Source of the DNA: SG8-39 sp041558415
GTDB lineage: Bacteria; Pseudomonadota; Gammaproteobacteria; Burkholderiales; SG8-39
Direction: 5' to 3'
DNA length: 11,476 nucleotides
NCBI GenBank assembly: GCA_041558415.1
Contig: JBFFEY010000085.1
Location: 1-11,476, forward strand
The notes beneath the pieces were generated by a model. That model was not told where the DNA came from and did no database searches. It worked only from the letters and a program-made list of their open reading frames with translations. This document shows positions 1-8,459 of the stretch, in pieces. Positions within the stretch are counted from its first letter, which is position 1. Every line of letters starts with the position of its first letter. The position numbers and the translations under genes were made by a program.

Positions 1-36
1 GTGCGGCGTTGCGGCGCCGGCGCCGCACCGCAGCAC
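1..36. repeat. GC-rich imperfect palindrome, possible terminator hairpin
   Basis: The first 36 bases form a near-palindrome of two 18-base arms that match at 16 positions, centred on GGCGCC/GGCGCC. It starts 10 bases beyond the stop codon of the TRAP binding-protein gene, which is read toward it. As RNA it could fold into a long G/C stem with a tetraloop, which fits a transcription end or a processing/stability hairpin. No T-run can be confirmed because the window ends here, so calling it an intrinsic terminator is inference. Confidence 0.35.
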
Positions 37-46
37 ATCGTTGTTC

Positions 47-1003
47 TTACCTTCGCAGCGGGCGGATCTTGTTGACGAATGCCGCATCGCCCTTTGCCAG
101 GTCGCCCCAGTAGGCCTCCTCGGCGGCATCGGCGAACGCGGCGCCCATGTCGACCGTCTTGATGCCGGCTTTCGCCTGCACCGCCTTCTGCTTGGCGTCC
201 TCGTCGGCGCGCCACTTCGGCCACTCGCCCTCGACCCACACGGCCATCTGGCTGAGGCACTCGCGCTGCTCGGCCGCCAGGCCCTTCCACTTGTCGAGGT
301 TGACGATCACCGCCACCGCGGCGCTGATGAAGCCCGGGTCGTGGCGGACTTTGGTGTACTTGTCCCAGCCGAAATCCTGGATGCCCCACAGCGGCCAGCC
401 GTAGCCGTCGACCGCGCCGCGCTCGAGCGCCGTGTGGACCTCGGGCGGCGCCATGCGCACCGGGTTGGCGCCGAGCGACTTGAAGAAGGCGTCGTAGATC
501 GGCACCGAACGCAGGCGGAAGCCCTCGAACTTGCCGTCCTTGCCCGGCTTGGTCGTGTACAGGTGGAAGCGCACGCCGTTGAACAGGTGCGTCAGGTAGT
601 AGGCGTTCAGCTTCTTGTTGTATTCCTCGTTGATCAGCGCCCAGGCGCCGTTCTTGCGCTGCTCGGCCGACTCGTTGCGCGCCACGCTGATGACGTCGCC
701 GGCCGGCACCGCGCCGCGCCAGTAGTTGGGCGGACCGTAGTGCATGTCGATGACGCCGTTCTTCAGCGCGTTCCACTGCTCGAGCGACGGGATCGCCTCC
801 GGACCGACGATGCTGATGTTCACCTTGCCGGCGCACTGCTTGTTGGTCGCCTCGACGAAGCGCACGAACTGGCGCGCCACGATCGAGCGCACCGGCAGGA
901 ACGACGCGGCCTTGAGCTTGACTTCCGCCGCCGCGGCCGGCAGCGCAATGGCGCCGCCCGATACCGCCGCCGCGACGACGGCAACCTGCAGAAATCGTTT
1001 CAT
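47..1003 (-). CDS. TRAP transporter solute-binding protein, DctP family
   Basis: Periplasmic binding protein of a tripartite ATP-independent periplasmic transporter, which captures an organic acid or similar solute for a Na+/H+-driven DctQM permease. The 318-residue protein has a signal peptide: Lys-Arg at 2-3, a hydrophobic Ala/Val core, and a likely cut after the Ala run near residue 26. The mature part opens EVKLKAASF. Residues 161-167 (GFRLRSV) carry the family's substrate-carboxylate arginine, probably Arg165, followed by the typical segment near 180-204 (GANPVRMAPPEVHTALERG, then VDGYGWP). Length is normal for DctP. The ATG at 1003 was chosen because GGAGAGGAGG lies just upstream and the signal peptide starts there; the frame upstream reads as noise. 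It is the last gene of the minus-strand train, 67 bp after the hydroxyacyl-CoA dehydrogenase gene. No permease gene is in the window. The substrate cannot be told from sequence alone. Confidence 0.9.
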   Translation of the reverse strand: MKRFLQVAVVAAAVSGGAIALPAAAAEVKLKAASFLPVRSIVARQFVRFVEATNKQCAGKVNISIVGPEAIPSLEQWNALKNGVIDMHYGPPNYWRGAVPAGDVISVARNESAEQRKNGAWALINEEYNKKLNAYYLTHLFNGVRFHLYTTKPGKDGKFEGFRLRSVPIYDAFFKSLGANPVRMAPPEVHTALERGAVDGYGWPLWGIQDFGWDKYTKVRHDPGFISAAVAVIVNLDKWKGLAAEQRECLSQMAVWVEGEWPKWRADEDAKQKAVQAKAGIKTVDMGAAFADAAEEAYWGDLAKGDAAFVNKIRPLRR

Positions 1004-1031
1004 TGCAGCCTCCTCTCCAAGTGAGCGCCGC

Positions 1032-1060
1032 AGTCTAGCCGCGGCGCCCACGGGCGGCAA
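1032..1060 (-). promoter_or_regulatory. Candidate sigma-70 promoter for the TRAP binding-protein gene
   Basis: In the largest gap of the train, the minus strand has TTGCCG (1060-1055) and TAGACT (1037-1032) separated by exactly 17 bases. Each hexamer matches the sigma-70 consensus at 4 of 6 positions. Transcription would begin near 1025 and leave a leader of about 20 bases with the ribosome site. The match is moderate, and G/C-rich DNA gives false hits, so this is a suggestion of independent expression of the TRAP gene. Confidence 0.3.
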
Positions 1061-1070
1061 GCCGCGCCGT

Positions 1071-2054
1071 TCAGTCGCGCGGCGCCCCCGGCGGCGCCAG
1101 CAGATCGAGGTGCTGCAGCAGGCCGACGAAGCGTCCGAGCAGGTCGTGCTGATAGGCGGCGAGATCGCGTCCGCGCCAGTCGTAGAAGCCCTGCCCCTCG
1201 CGCGCCCCACGCCGCCCTTCGCGCATCAGGCGCTCGACGATCGGCGGCGGTGCGTAGCGCGGCGCATCGAGCGCCTGCGCCATCGCGCGCGAGGCGTAGT
1301 ACAGGATGTCGACGCCGCCGAAGTCGATGAATTCGCAGATTCCCATGGTCGCGTAGCGCGGACCGAAGCCGCTGCGCACCGCGCGGTCGATGTCCTCCGC
1401 GCTCGCCACGCCCTCCTCCACCAGGCGCGCCGCCTCGTTCATCGCTGCCGCCTGCAGGCGCGGAACGATGAACCCGGGCGAGGCCGCGCAGCGCACCACC
1501 ACCTTGCCGGCCGACTCGAGCAGCGAGCGCATGCGCGCGAAGGTCGATTCCGCGGTCGTCTTTGCCGGGCTCACCTCGACCAGCGGGATGAGGTAGGCCG
1601 GGTTTAGGAAGTGCGTGTTGACGAAGCGCGCCGGATGCGTGATCAGCGCCGCGAGCGTATCGGCGAGCATCGACGAGGTAGTCGAGGCAATAATGGTCTG
1701 CGGTGGAACCTGCTCGCAGACCCGTGCGAAGGCATCGCGCTTCGCCTCGAGCGTTTCGGTCACGCCCTCGAACAGCACGTCGGCCGCCGCCAGCACCGGG
1801 CCGGCCGCGTCCAGCGTGTGCAGCGCGACGCGCGCCAGGATCGCCTCGCACTGCGCCGCGTCGAGCACGCCATGCGCACGCAGCAGACCGAGGTTGGTCT
1901 CGATTTCCGCCCGTGCCGCGGCCTGCAGCCGCGCGGCGTCGGCGGCGTCGCGCGGCTTGAAATCGACGACGTCGACGCGGTAGCCGGCATAGGCGAAGAC
2001 ATGGGCGATGCCGCGCCCCATGCGCCCCGCGCCGAGCGCGACGATGCGTGTCAT
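1071..2054 (-). CDS. Short-chain 3-hydroxyacyl-CoA dehydrogenase (3-hydroxybutyryl-CoA dehydrogenase family)
   Basis: Cytosolic NAD-dependent oxidation of an L-3-hydroxyacyl-CoA to the 3-ketoacyl-CoA (beta-oxidation type chemistry). The protein has 327 residues. The Rossmann motif GAGRMG is at 8-13, with an acidic residue after the second strand (Asp31). The catalytic pair is His148 (in THFLNP) and Glu160 (in PLVEV), 12 residues apart as in the known enzyme family. The C-terminal helical domain ends with EGQGFYDW-type sequence, typical of the family. Oddities: the usual NTSS loop reads TTSS (125-128), and the family's GFIVNR motif reads GFIVPR, so a substrate-site Asn is replaced by Pro198. 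The exact substrate may therefore differ from plain acyl-CoA. The ATG at 2054 overlaps the stop of the preceding gene by 4 bp (ATGA), which favours this start and translational coupling. No hydratase or thiolase is nearby. Confidence 0.88.
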   Translation of the reverse strand: MTRIVALGAGRMGRGIAHVFAYAGYRVDVVDFKPRDAADAARLQAAARAEIETNLGLLRAHGVLDAAQCEAILARVALHTLDAAGPVLAAADVLFEGVTETLEAKRDAFARVCEQVPPQTIIASTTSSMLADTLAALITHPARFVNTHFLNPAYLIPLVEVSPAKTTAESTFARMRSLLESAGKVVVRCAASPGFIVPRLQAAAMNEAARLVEEGVASAEDIDRAVRSGFGPRYATMGICEFIDFGGVDILYYASRAMAQALDAPRYAPPPIVERLMREGRRGAREGQGFYDWRGRDLAAYQHDLLGRFVGLLQHLDLLAPPGAPRD

Positions 2055-3037
2055 GCGGCGGCGAGCCGCGCGCGGTCCTGCGGCATTGCAAAATCGACCA
2101 GCGGTCCGAGCGGCACCACGCCGCTCGGGTTCAGCCTGCGGTGGCTTTCGTAGTAGTGCCGCTTGGCGTGCTCGGCGTCGAAGGTGGCAAGAATGCCCGG
2201 CGTCTGCAACACGTCGCGCGTGTACGCCCACAGGTTGGGGTAGTCGACCAGGCGCCGCAGGTTGCACTTGAAGTGGCCGTAGTACACCAGGTCGAAGCGC
2301 AGCAAGGTCGGCAGCAGACGCAGGTCGGCCTCGGTCAGCTCTGCGCCGCACAGGTAGCGCTGCGCGGCGAGACGCGCCTCGAGCCAGTCGAGCGTGTCGA
2401 ACAGCGGACGCACCGCCTCTTCGTAGGCCGCCTGGCTCGTGGCGAAGCCGGCGCGATACACGCCGTTGTTCACGCCCTGGTAGATCCGCGCGTTTAGCGC
2501 GTCGATCTCCTCGCGCAGCGCGGCCGGGTAGTAGTCGCCGGGCCGCGCGCCAAGGCCGTCGAAGGCGCTGTTGAACATGCGGATGATGTCGGCCGACTCG
2601 TTGCTGACGATGGTGCTGCGCGTGCGGTCCCACAGCACGGGCGTCGTCACGCGCCCCGTGTATTGCGGGTCGGCCGCCTGATAAACCTGATAGAGGTATT
2701 CGGCACCGTGGATCGGGTCGGCGATCACGCCCGGCCCCGGCTCGAAGGTCCAGCCGTGCTCCAGCATGCGCCAGTGCACGACTGAAATCGAGATCATCGC
2801 CTCCAGGCCCTTCAGCGCGCGGAAGATCAGCGTGCGCTGCGCCCAGGGGCAGGCCAGGCTGACGTACAGGTGATAGCGGCCCGGCTCGGCAGCGAAACCG
2901 CCCTTGCCGCTCGGCCCCGACGCGCCGTCTGCGGTCACCCAGTTGCGGTAGCGGCTCGCCTGCCGCTCGAAGCGCCCGCCGCTCGACTGGGTGTCGTACC
3001 AGTGGTCATGCCAGGCGCCGTCAACCAGCAGTCCCAT
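2051..3037 (-). CDS. yqjG: Glutathionyl-hydroquinone reductase (Xi-class glutathione transferase)
   Basis: Cytosolic thiol enzyme that uses glutathione to remove a glutathionyl group from glutathionyl-hydroquinones, returning the free hydroquinone (PcpF/YqjG/ECM4 family). The protein is 328 residues, the normal full length. The catalytic motif is CPWA with Cys63 (in YVSLACPWAQR). The glutathione-site cis-Pro region is TTPVLW at 131-136 and the ESA motif is at 147-149 in NESADIIRMFN. The C-terminal all-helical domain has the expected family pattern, including YYGHFKCNLRRL. The ATG at 3037 follows the previous stop by only 4 bp, and its stop overlaps the next start by 4 bp, so it is embedded in a tightly coupled trio with the opine-dehydrogenase-like and hydroxyacyl-CoA dehydrogenase genes. 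That context hints at quinone or aromatic chemistry or protection against electrophiles, but this is inference. The symbol refers to the family. Confidence 0.9.
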   Translation of the reverse strand: MGLLVDGAWHDHWYDTQSSGGRFERQASRYRNWVTADGASGPSGKGGFAAEPGRYHLYVSLACPWAQRTLIFRALKGLEAMISISVVHWRMLEHGWTFEPGPGVIADPIHGAEYLYQVYQAADPQYTGRVTTPVLWDRTRSTIVSNESADIIRMFNSAFDGLGARPGDYYPAALREEIDALNARIYQGVNNGVYRAGFATSQAAYEEAVRPLFDTLDWLEARLAAQRYLCGAELTEADLRLLPTLLRFDLVYYGHFKCNLRRLVDYPNLWAYTRDVLQTPGILATFDAEHAKRHYYESHRRLNPSGVVPLGPLVDFAMPQDRARLAAA

Positions 3038-3041
3038 CGCC

Positions 3042-4124
3042 CTACAACCCTTCGCGCAGCAGTGCGCCCATCGCTTCGCGCGACAGGCCGGCGAGGCCCA
3101 GGTTCTCCAACGTGCGGCCGCTCGCGCGCAAATCGCGCCGCATCACCGCGGAGGCGATCGACAGCAGGCCGCGCGCCACCGGGCAGGGCACGCCCGCCCA
3201 CTCGGCCATCGAGACGAGGAAGGCGAGCCCCAGCTCGACGTCCTCGCGCATGTAGCGATGCTCGGTGAGCACGATGCGCTCGCGCCAGTCCTTCGAGTCG
3301 GTCAGCTTCTGGTGCACCTTGCGGCCGTACATCCACTCGTCGCCGTCGGGCCGGTAGTGGTCGGCGAGGGGAAAGTGCGGCGCCGCGTAGCCGAGCGCCT
3401 CGCGCAGCGCGATGCGCTCCGCATCGAGCGCGTCGGTCACCCGCCGGATCGAGGCCTGCGTGCCTTCGTTGTGGATGTCCCAGCGCTCGAAATGCTCCAG
3501 CGGCCCGGCGTTCATGAGGATGAGCGGCGGGTGGATGATCGGCCCGGCGTTCATCAGCGCCGCCGCCAGCGCGTCCTCGACCGGCTCGAGCGCGGGGAAT
3601 GCCTGCCGGATCACGGCGCTGGCCTGCGCCTGCGCACGCGCCGGAAACACCCCGGTCGGCAGGCGCGTCGCGCGCGCGGTGATCGCCGCGGTCTCCGGAC
3701 CGTGTTTGCGCGTCAGCCAGGGCAGCGTGCCGGTCTCGGCGAAGGCGAAGCGCGCGCGGTTGCCGGCCGCGCGGATCACCTGCGTCATGACGTAGGAACC
3801 GAAGCTGCCGGGCGGCAGGAACACCACCTGATCGTCGGCGAGAAACGGCGCGATGCGCGCGGCGTTGTCGGCCTGGGTGAAGGCCGGATCGGGCAGCACC
3901 GCCAGCGCCGCGCCGCGCAGCGCCTCGCCCACGTCGCCGGCGACGCAGGCGATCGGTACGCGGCGCTCGCCGTCGGCATCCTTCAGCGTGATCGCGCCGC
4001 TCGCGCGCAGGGCGTCGAGCGCGCGCGCATCGCGCCGCCAGAAGCGCACGCGATGGCCCTGCGCCGACAGGTCGGCGGCGCAGGCGTAGGCGCCGTTACC
4101 GCCGCCGAGTACCGCGATCTCCAT
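3042..4124 (-). CDS. NAD/NADP octopine/nopaline dehydrogenase family protein
   Basis: A two-domain NAD(P)-dependent dehydrogenase of the octopine/nopaline (opine) dehydrogenase family, whose known members join or split an amino acid and a 2-oxo acid at a secondary amine. The protein is 360 residues. The dinucleotide site is GGGNGA at 7-12 at the very N-terminus, right after the first strand. The second domain holds the family signature around 191-210: MNAGP, the conserved His198-Pro199, then LILMNAGPLE. Conserved segments DHYRPDGDEWMY (255-266) and EHRYMREDVELGL (288-300) follow. Many bacterial members have unknown substrates, and distant 2-dehydropantoate reductase-like proteins look similar at the N-terminus, so the product is uncertain. 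No strong ribosome site is visible before the ATG, which starts 30 bp after the malic enzyme stop. It probably acts with the two genes that follow within 4 bp of each other. Confidence 0.85.
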   Translation of the reverse strand: MEIAVLGGGNGAYACAADLSAQGHRVRFWRRDARALDALRASGAITLKDADGERRVPIACVAGDVGEALRGAALAVLPDPAFTQADNAARIAPFLADDQVVFLPPGSFGSYVMTQVIRAAGNRARFAFAETGTLPWLTRKHGPETAAITARATRLPTGVFPARAQAQASAVIRQAFPALEPVEDALAAALMNAGPIIHPPLILMNAGPLEHFERWDIHNEGTQASIRRVTDALDAERIALREALGYAAPHFPLADHYRPDGDEWMYGRKVHQKLTDSKDWRERIVLTEHRYMREDVELGLAFLVSMAEWAGVPCPVARGLLSIASAVMRRDLRASGRTLENLGLAGLSREAMGALLREGL

Positions 4125-4154
4125 CGGCCGTGGCGTGGCGCGCGGCGGCGCGCC

Positions 4155-5798
4155 TCAGAGGGCGCTCGTGTAGTGCGGGTCGTACATGGTCGAGCGCACG
4201 TAGGCCAGCAGGTCCTTGTGCTCGGGCGCGCCGGCCAGGCCCTGCGTGTAGGCGACGCCGGCGACCGCCGCGCCGATGCGCGCCGAGACCTCGCGCACCG
4301 CGACGAGCGGCGGGTAGAGGCTGCCCTGCGCGAGGTCGGCTTCCGACACGGTGGCCGCCAGCGCCTCGGCCGCGGCGAGGAACATCGCGTCCGTGACATG
4401 GCGCGCCTTGCTGGCGATCGCGCCCAGCCCGACGCCGGGGAAGATGTACGAATTGTTGCCCTGGCGCGGCACGAAGTGCTGGCCCTGGTGGTCGACCGCA
4501 TCGAACGGGCTGCCCGAGGCGAACAGCGCGCGCCCGTCGGTCCAGCGGTACGCCTCCTGCGCCGTGCATTCCGACTTCGAGGTCGGGTTCGACAGCGCGA
4601 ACACGATCGGGCGCTTGTTGAACTTCGCCATGCTGCGCAGCACCGGCTCGGTGAAGGTGCCGCCCACCGCCGCCACGCCGATGATCGCCGTCGGCTTGAG
4701 CGCCTCCACCGCAGAGTGGAAATCCGCCACCTCCGGGTGCGCGTGCGCGTACGCTTGCTTGTGCGCCGCCAGCCCCTCGCGCGAGGCGACCACCAGGCCG
4801 CGCGAGTCGACCAGCCAGCAGCGCTGGCGCGCCTCGGCCTCCGTGAGCCCCTGGGCGCGCAGCGCGGTGACGATCAGGTCCGAGATCCCCGTCGCCGCCT
4901 CGCCGGCGCCGAGGAACAGCACCTTCTGCTCCGTCAGGCGGCCGCCGGTCACGCGCAGCGCCGACAGCAGCCCGGCGAGCGCCACGGCGGCCGTGCCCTG
5001 GATGTCGTCGTTGAAGGTGCAGATGCGCTCGCGGTATTGCTCGAGCAGGCGGAAGGCGTTGTGGTTGGCGAAGTCCTCGAACTGGATCAGCACGCCGGGG
5101 AACACTTCCTGCGTCGCCGCGATGAACTCCTCGACCACCGCGTCGTACTCGGCGCCGCCGATGCGCCGCTGCTTGAGCCCGAGGTAAAGGGGATCGTCGA
5201 GCAGCGTCGGATTGTTGGTGCCCACGTCGAGCAGCACCGGCAGCGTCTGCGTCGGCGGGATGCCGGCGCAGGCGGTGTACAGCGCGAGCTTGCCGATCGG
5301 GATGCCCATGCCGCTCGCGCCGAGGTCGCCGAGGCCGAGGATGCGCTCGCCATCCGACACCACGATGATCGACACCTCGCGGTAGGGCCAGTTGCGCAGC
5401 ACCTGCGCCATGCGGCCGCGGTCGGCGGCGCTGATGAACATGCCGCGCGGGCGTTGGTAGATGTGGCCGAACTTCTGGCAGGCGAGGCCGACGGTGGGCG
5501 TGTAGATGATCGGCACCATCTCGTCCGGGTAGTCGGCGATGACGCGGAAGAACAGCGCCTCGTTGCGGTTGTGCAGCGCCGAGAGCGAGACGTACTTCTC
5601 CAGCGGATCGGACTGCCGGCGCAGGTTTTCCAGGATGCGCTCGACCTGCACCTCCTGCGTGATGACCTGGGTCGGGAGCAGGCCGCGCAGTCCGAGCGCG
5701 TCGCGCTCGGCCTCGCTGAACGCGGTGCCCTTGTTGAGCGCCGGGTCGCGCAGCAGCGCGATGCCGCGCGGCTGCTCCGGCGGGGTTGGCTTGCTCAT
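4155..5798 (-). CDS. maeA: Malic enzyme, long (MaeA/SfcA) type, probably NAD-dependent
   Basis: Oxidative decarboxylation of L-malate to pyruvate and CO2 with reduction of NAD(P), in the cytosol. The 547-residue protein is the size of the MaeA/SfcA class and lacks the phosphotransacetylase tail of the MaeB class. Key residues are seen: Tyr99 in IYTPTVG, Lys170 in GIPIGKLALY (71 residues apart, as in human ME2), the metal ligands Glu241-Asp242 in QFEDFANHNAF and Asp265 in FNDDIQGTA, and the cofactor loop GAGEAATG at 297-304. FALSNPTSKSECTAQEAY is the usual C-terminal signature. NAD rather than NADP preference is inferred from class only. The start at 5798 is chosen over an in-frame ATG at 5810 because GGAG lies 6 bases before it. 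It sits 39 bp after the cupin gene and 30 bp before the opine-dehydrogenase-like gene. Confidence 0.95.
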   Translation of the reverse strand: MSKPTPPEQPRGIALLRDPALNKGTAFSEAERDALGLRGLLPTQVITQEVQVERILENLRRQSDPLEKYVSLSALHNRNEALFFRVIADYPDEMVPIIYTPTVGLACQKFGHIYQRPRGMFISAADRGRMAQVLRNWPYREVSIIVVSDGERILGLGDLGASGMGIPIGKLALYTACAGIPPTQTLPVLLDVGTNNPTLLDDPLYLGLKQRRIGGAEYDAVVEEFIAATQEVFPGVLIQFEDFANHNAFRLLEQYRERICTFNDDIQGTAAVALAGLLSALRVTGGRLTEQKVLFLGAGEAATGISDLIVTALRAQGLTEAEARQRCWLVDSRGLVVASREGLAAHKQAYAHAHPEVADFHSAVEALKPTAIIGVAAVGGTFTEPVLRSMAKFNKRPIVFALSNPTSKSECTAQEAYRWTDGRALFASGSPFDAVDHQGQHFVPRQGNNSYIFPGVGLGAIASKARHVTDAMFLAAAEALAATVSEADLAQGSLYPPLVAVREVSARIGAAVAGVAYTQGLAGAPEHKDLLAYVRSTMYDPHYTSAL

Positions 5799-5837
5799 GC
5801 GTTTCTCCATTCTTGCACGCTTGCGCGGTCGCCGCTC

Positions 5838-6134
5838 TCAGGGCTTCAGTTCGATCTCGACGAACGCGTACTCGACGTCGTTTGCGTTGATCACGTCGTG
5901 CTCGACCCCGACATTGCGGAAATACGGCACGCCCTTCTTCAGTTCGGCGATCGATTCCTTGCCGCCTTCGGTGACCAGTCTGAGCCGCCCGTCGGCCATC
6001 GGCACCACGACGTAGTCGTACGCGTGCCGGTGCCAGCCGGTGGCGGCGCCCGGCGCGAAGCGCCACTCGGTCACCCGCACGCGTTCGTTGTCGATGAAGA
6101 CGGTCGGCTGCGCCGCCGCGCGCTTGTCGCTCAT
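5838..6134 (-). CDS. Small single-domain cupin protein of unknown function
   Basis: A 98-residue protein that is essentially one cupin beta-barrel. Motif 1 is recognisable as GWHRHAYDYVVVPMADG (33-49), with His35 and His37 as likely metal ligands. The Glu normally following the HxH is not present; the position is Tyr41 or Asp40. Motif 2 is GVPYFRNVGVEHDVIN (68-83), with His79 as the third ligand and Asn83 conserved, but Asn74 stands where Pro is common. A three-His metal site is therefore possible without the usual carboxylate. Small cupins may be isomerases, dioxygenases or sensors, and sequence does not decide. The ATG at 6134 overlaps the stop of the membrane-protein gene by 4 bp and has GGGAGG upstream, so the two are probably translated together. 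A longer reading from 6182 lacks support. Confidence 0.85.
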   Translation of the reverse strand: MSDKRAAAQPTVFIDNERVRVTEWRFAPGAATGWHRHAYDYVVVPMADGRLRLVTEGGKESIAELKKGVPYFRNVGVEHDVINANDVEYAFVEIELKP

Positions 6135-6496
6135 GCCCTCGCCTCCCTGCGACGCAACCTGGCGTAGAGGGCGAGCCCGCACTGCGGCAGCAAAAACCAG
6201 AACGCAGCGTTCAGCAGCGCGAGCGGCGCGGTGAGAAAGCTGATGCCGCCCCTGCCGCTCGCGTCGACGAAGGCGACGAAGAACGGCACGCCGATCACCG
6301 TGCCCGGCCCATCCGGTCCCTCGCCGGCGTAGGCGAAGGCCTCGCGCGCGAACCAGGACGCGAGCGCGAGCAGCGCGCCGGCGCCGTAGGCCACTGCCAT
6401 CGCCGCGCGGCCGCTGCGCGCCGCCGCATAGCGCCAGGCGAGCACGCCGGCGATGATGCCGGCGAGGCCGAGTGCGGCGAGCAAGGGCACCAGCAT
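6131..6496 (-). CDS. Small integral membrane protein, not recognised
   Basis: A 121-residue hydrophobic protein that I cannot place in a family. Visible segments: a first membrane helix at about 3-21, a second at about 32-50, a moderately hydrophobic stretch at about 65-78 that ends in VDASG, and a last long hydrophobic stretch at about 86-112. A basic tail follows (RLRRREAR), giving three or four membrane spans with a probable cytosolic C-terminus. Between helix 2 and segment 3 lies a short Gly/Pro/acidic loop (AGEGPDGPG). The start at 6496 is the first ATG after the prpE stop (17 bp gap); no clear ribosome site precedes it, so translation may depend on ribosomes ending prpE. Its stop overlaps the cupin start by 4 bp. 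The position after an acyl-CoA synthetase could suggest a transport or membrane-anchoring role, but that is a guess. Confidence 0.75.
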   Translation of the reverse strand: MLVPLLAALGLAGIIAGVLAWRYAAARSGRAAMAVAYGAGALLALASWFAREAFAYAGEGPDGPGTVIGVPFFVAFVDASGRGGISFLTAPLALLNAAFWFLLPQCGLALYARLRRREARA

Positions 6497-6513
6497 GCGC
6501 GGCGAAGGTTCGC

Positions 6514-8415
<1,902 letters not shown>

Positions 8416-8459
8416 GCCCCCTCCTCCTTACCGAAGCGCCGGGCCGCGCGCGCCGCGGC

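Noticed and set aside
41..1024. Plus-strand open frame of 327 codons
   Set aside because: It is antisense to the TRAP binding-protein gene, which has a signal peptide, ribosome site and family motifs. The plus-strand product is low-complexity.
1004..1210. Longer N-terminus for the TRAP protein starting at 1210
   Set aside because: It would overlap the dehydrogenase gene and bury the signal peptide after 69 noise-like residues. The ATG at 1003 has a clear ribosome site.
2055..2633. Longer N-terminus for the hydroxyacyl-CoA dehydrogenase starting at 2633
   Set aside because: The extra 193 residues are Arg/Ala-rich shadow of the hydroquinone reductase gene. The Rossmann fold begins at 2054.
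3495..3560. Short direct repeat (CGGCCCGGCGTTCAT-like, twice) inside the opine-dehydrogenase-family gene
   Set aside because: It encodes two MNAGP motifs that are part of the family signature around the conserved His-Pro, so it is coding constraint, not an inserted repeat.
5799..5810. Alternative malic enzyme start at 5810
   Set aside because: It adds only MEKR and has no good ribosome site, while GGAG is correctly spaced before 5798.
2991..6167. A 1058-codon open frame on the plus strand
   Set aside because: It lies antisense to five well-supported genes. Its protein is rich in Arg, Ala, His and Val with no domain, as expected when G/C-biased codons leave the opposite strand free of stops.
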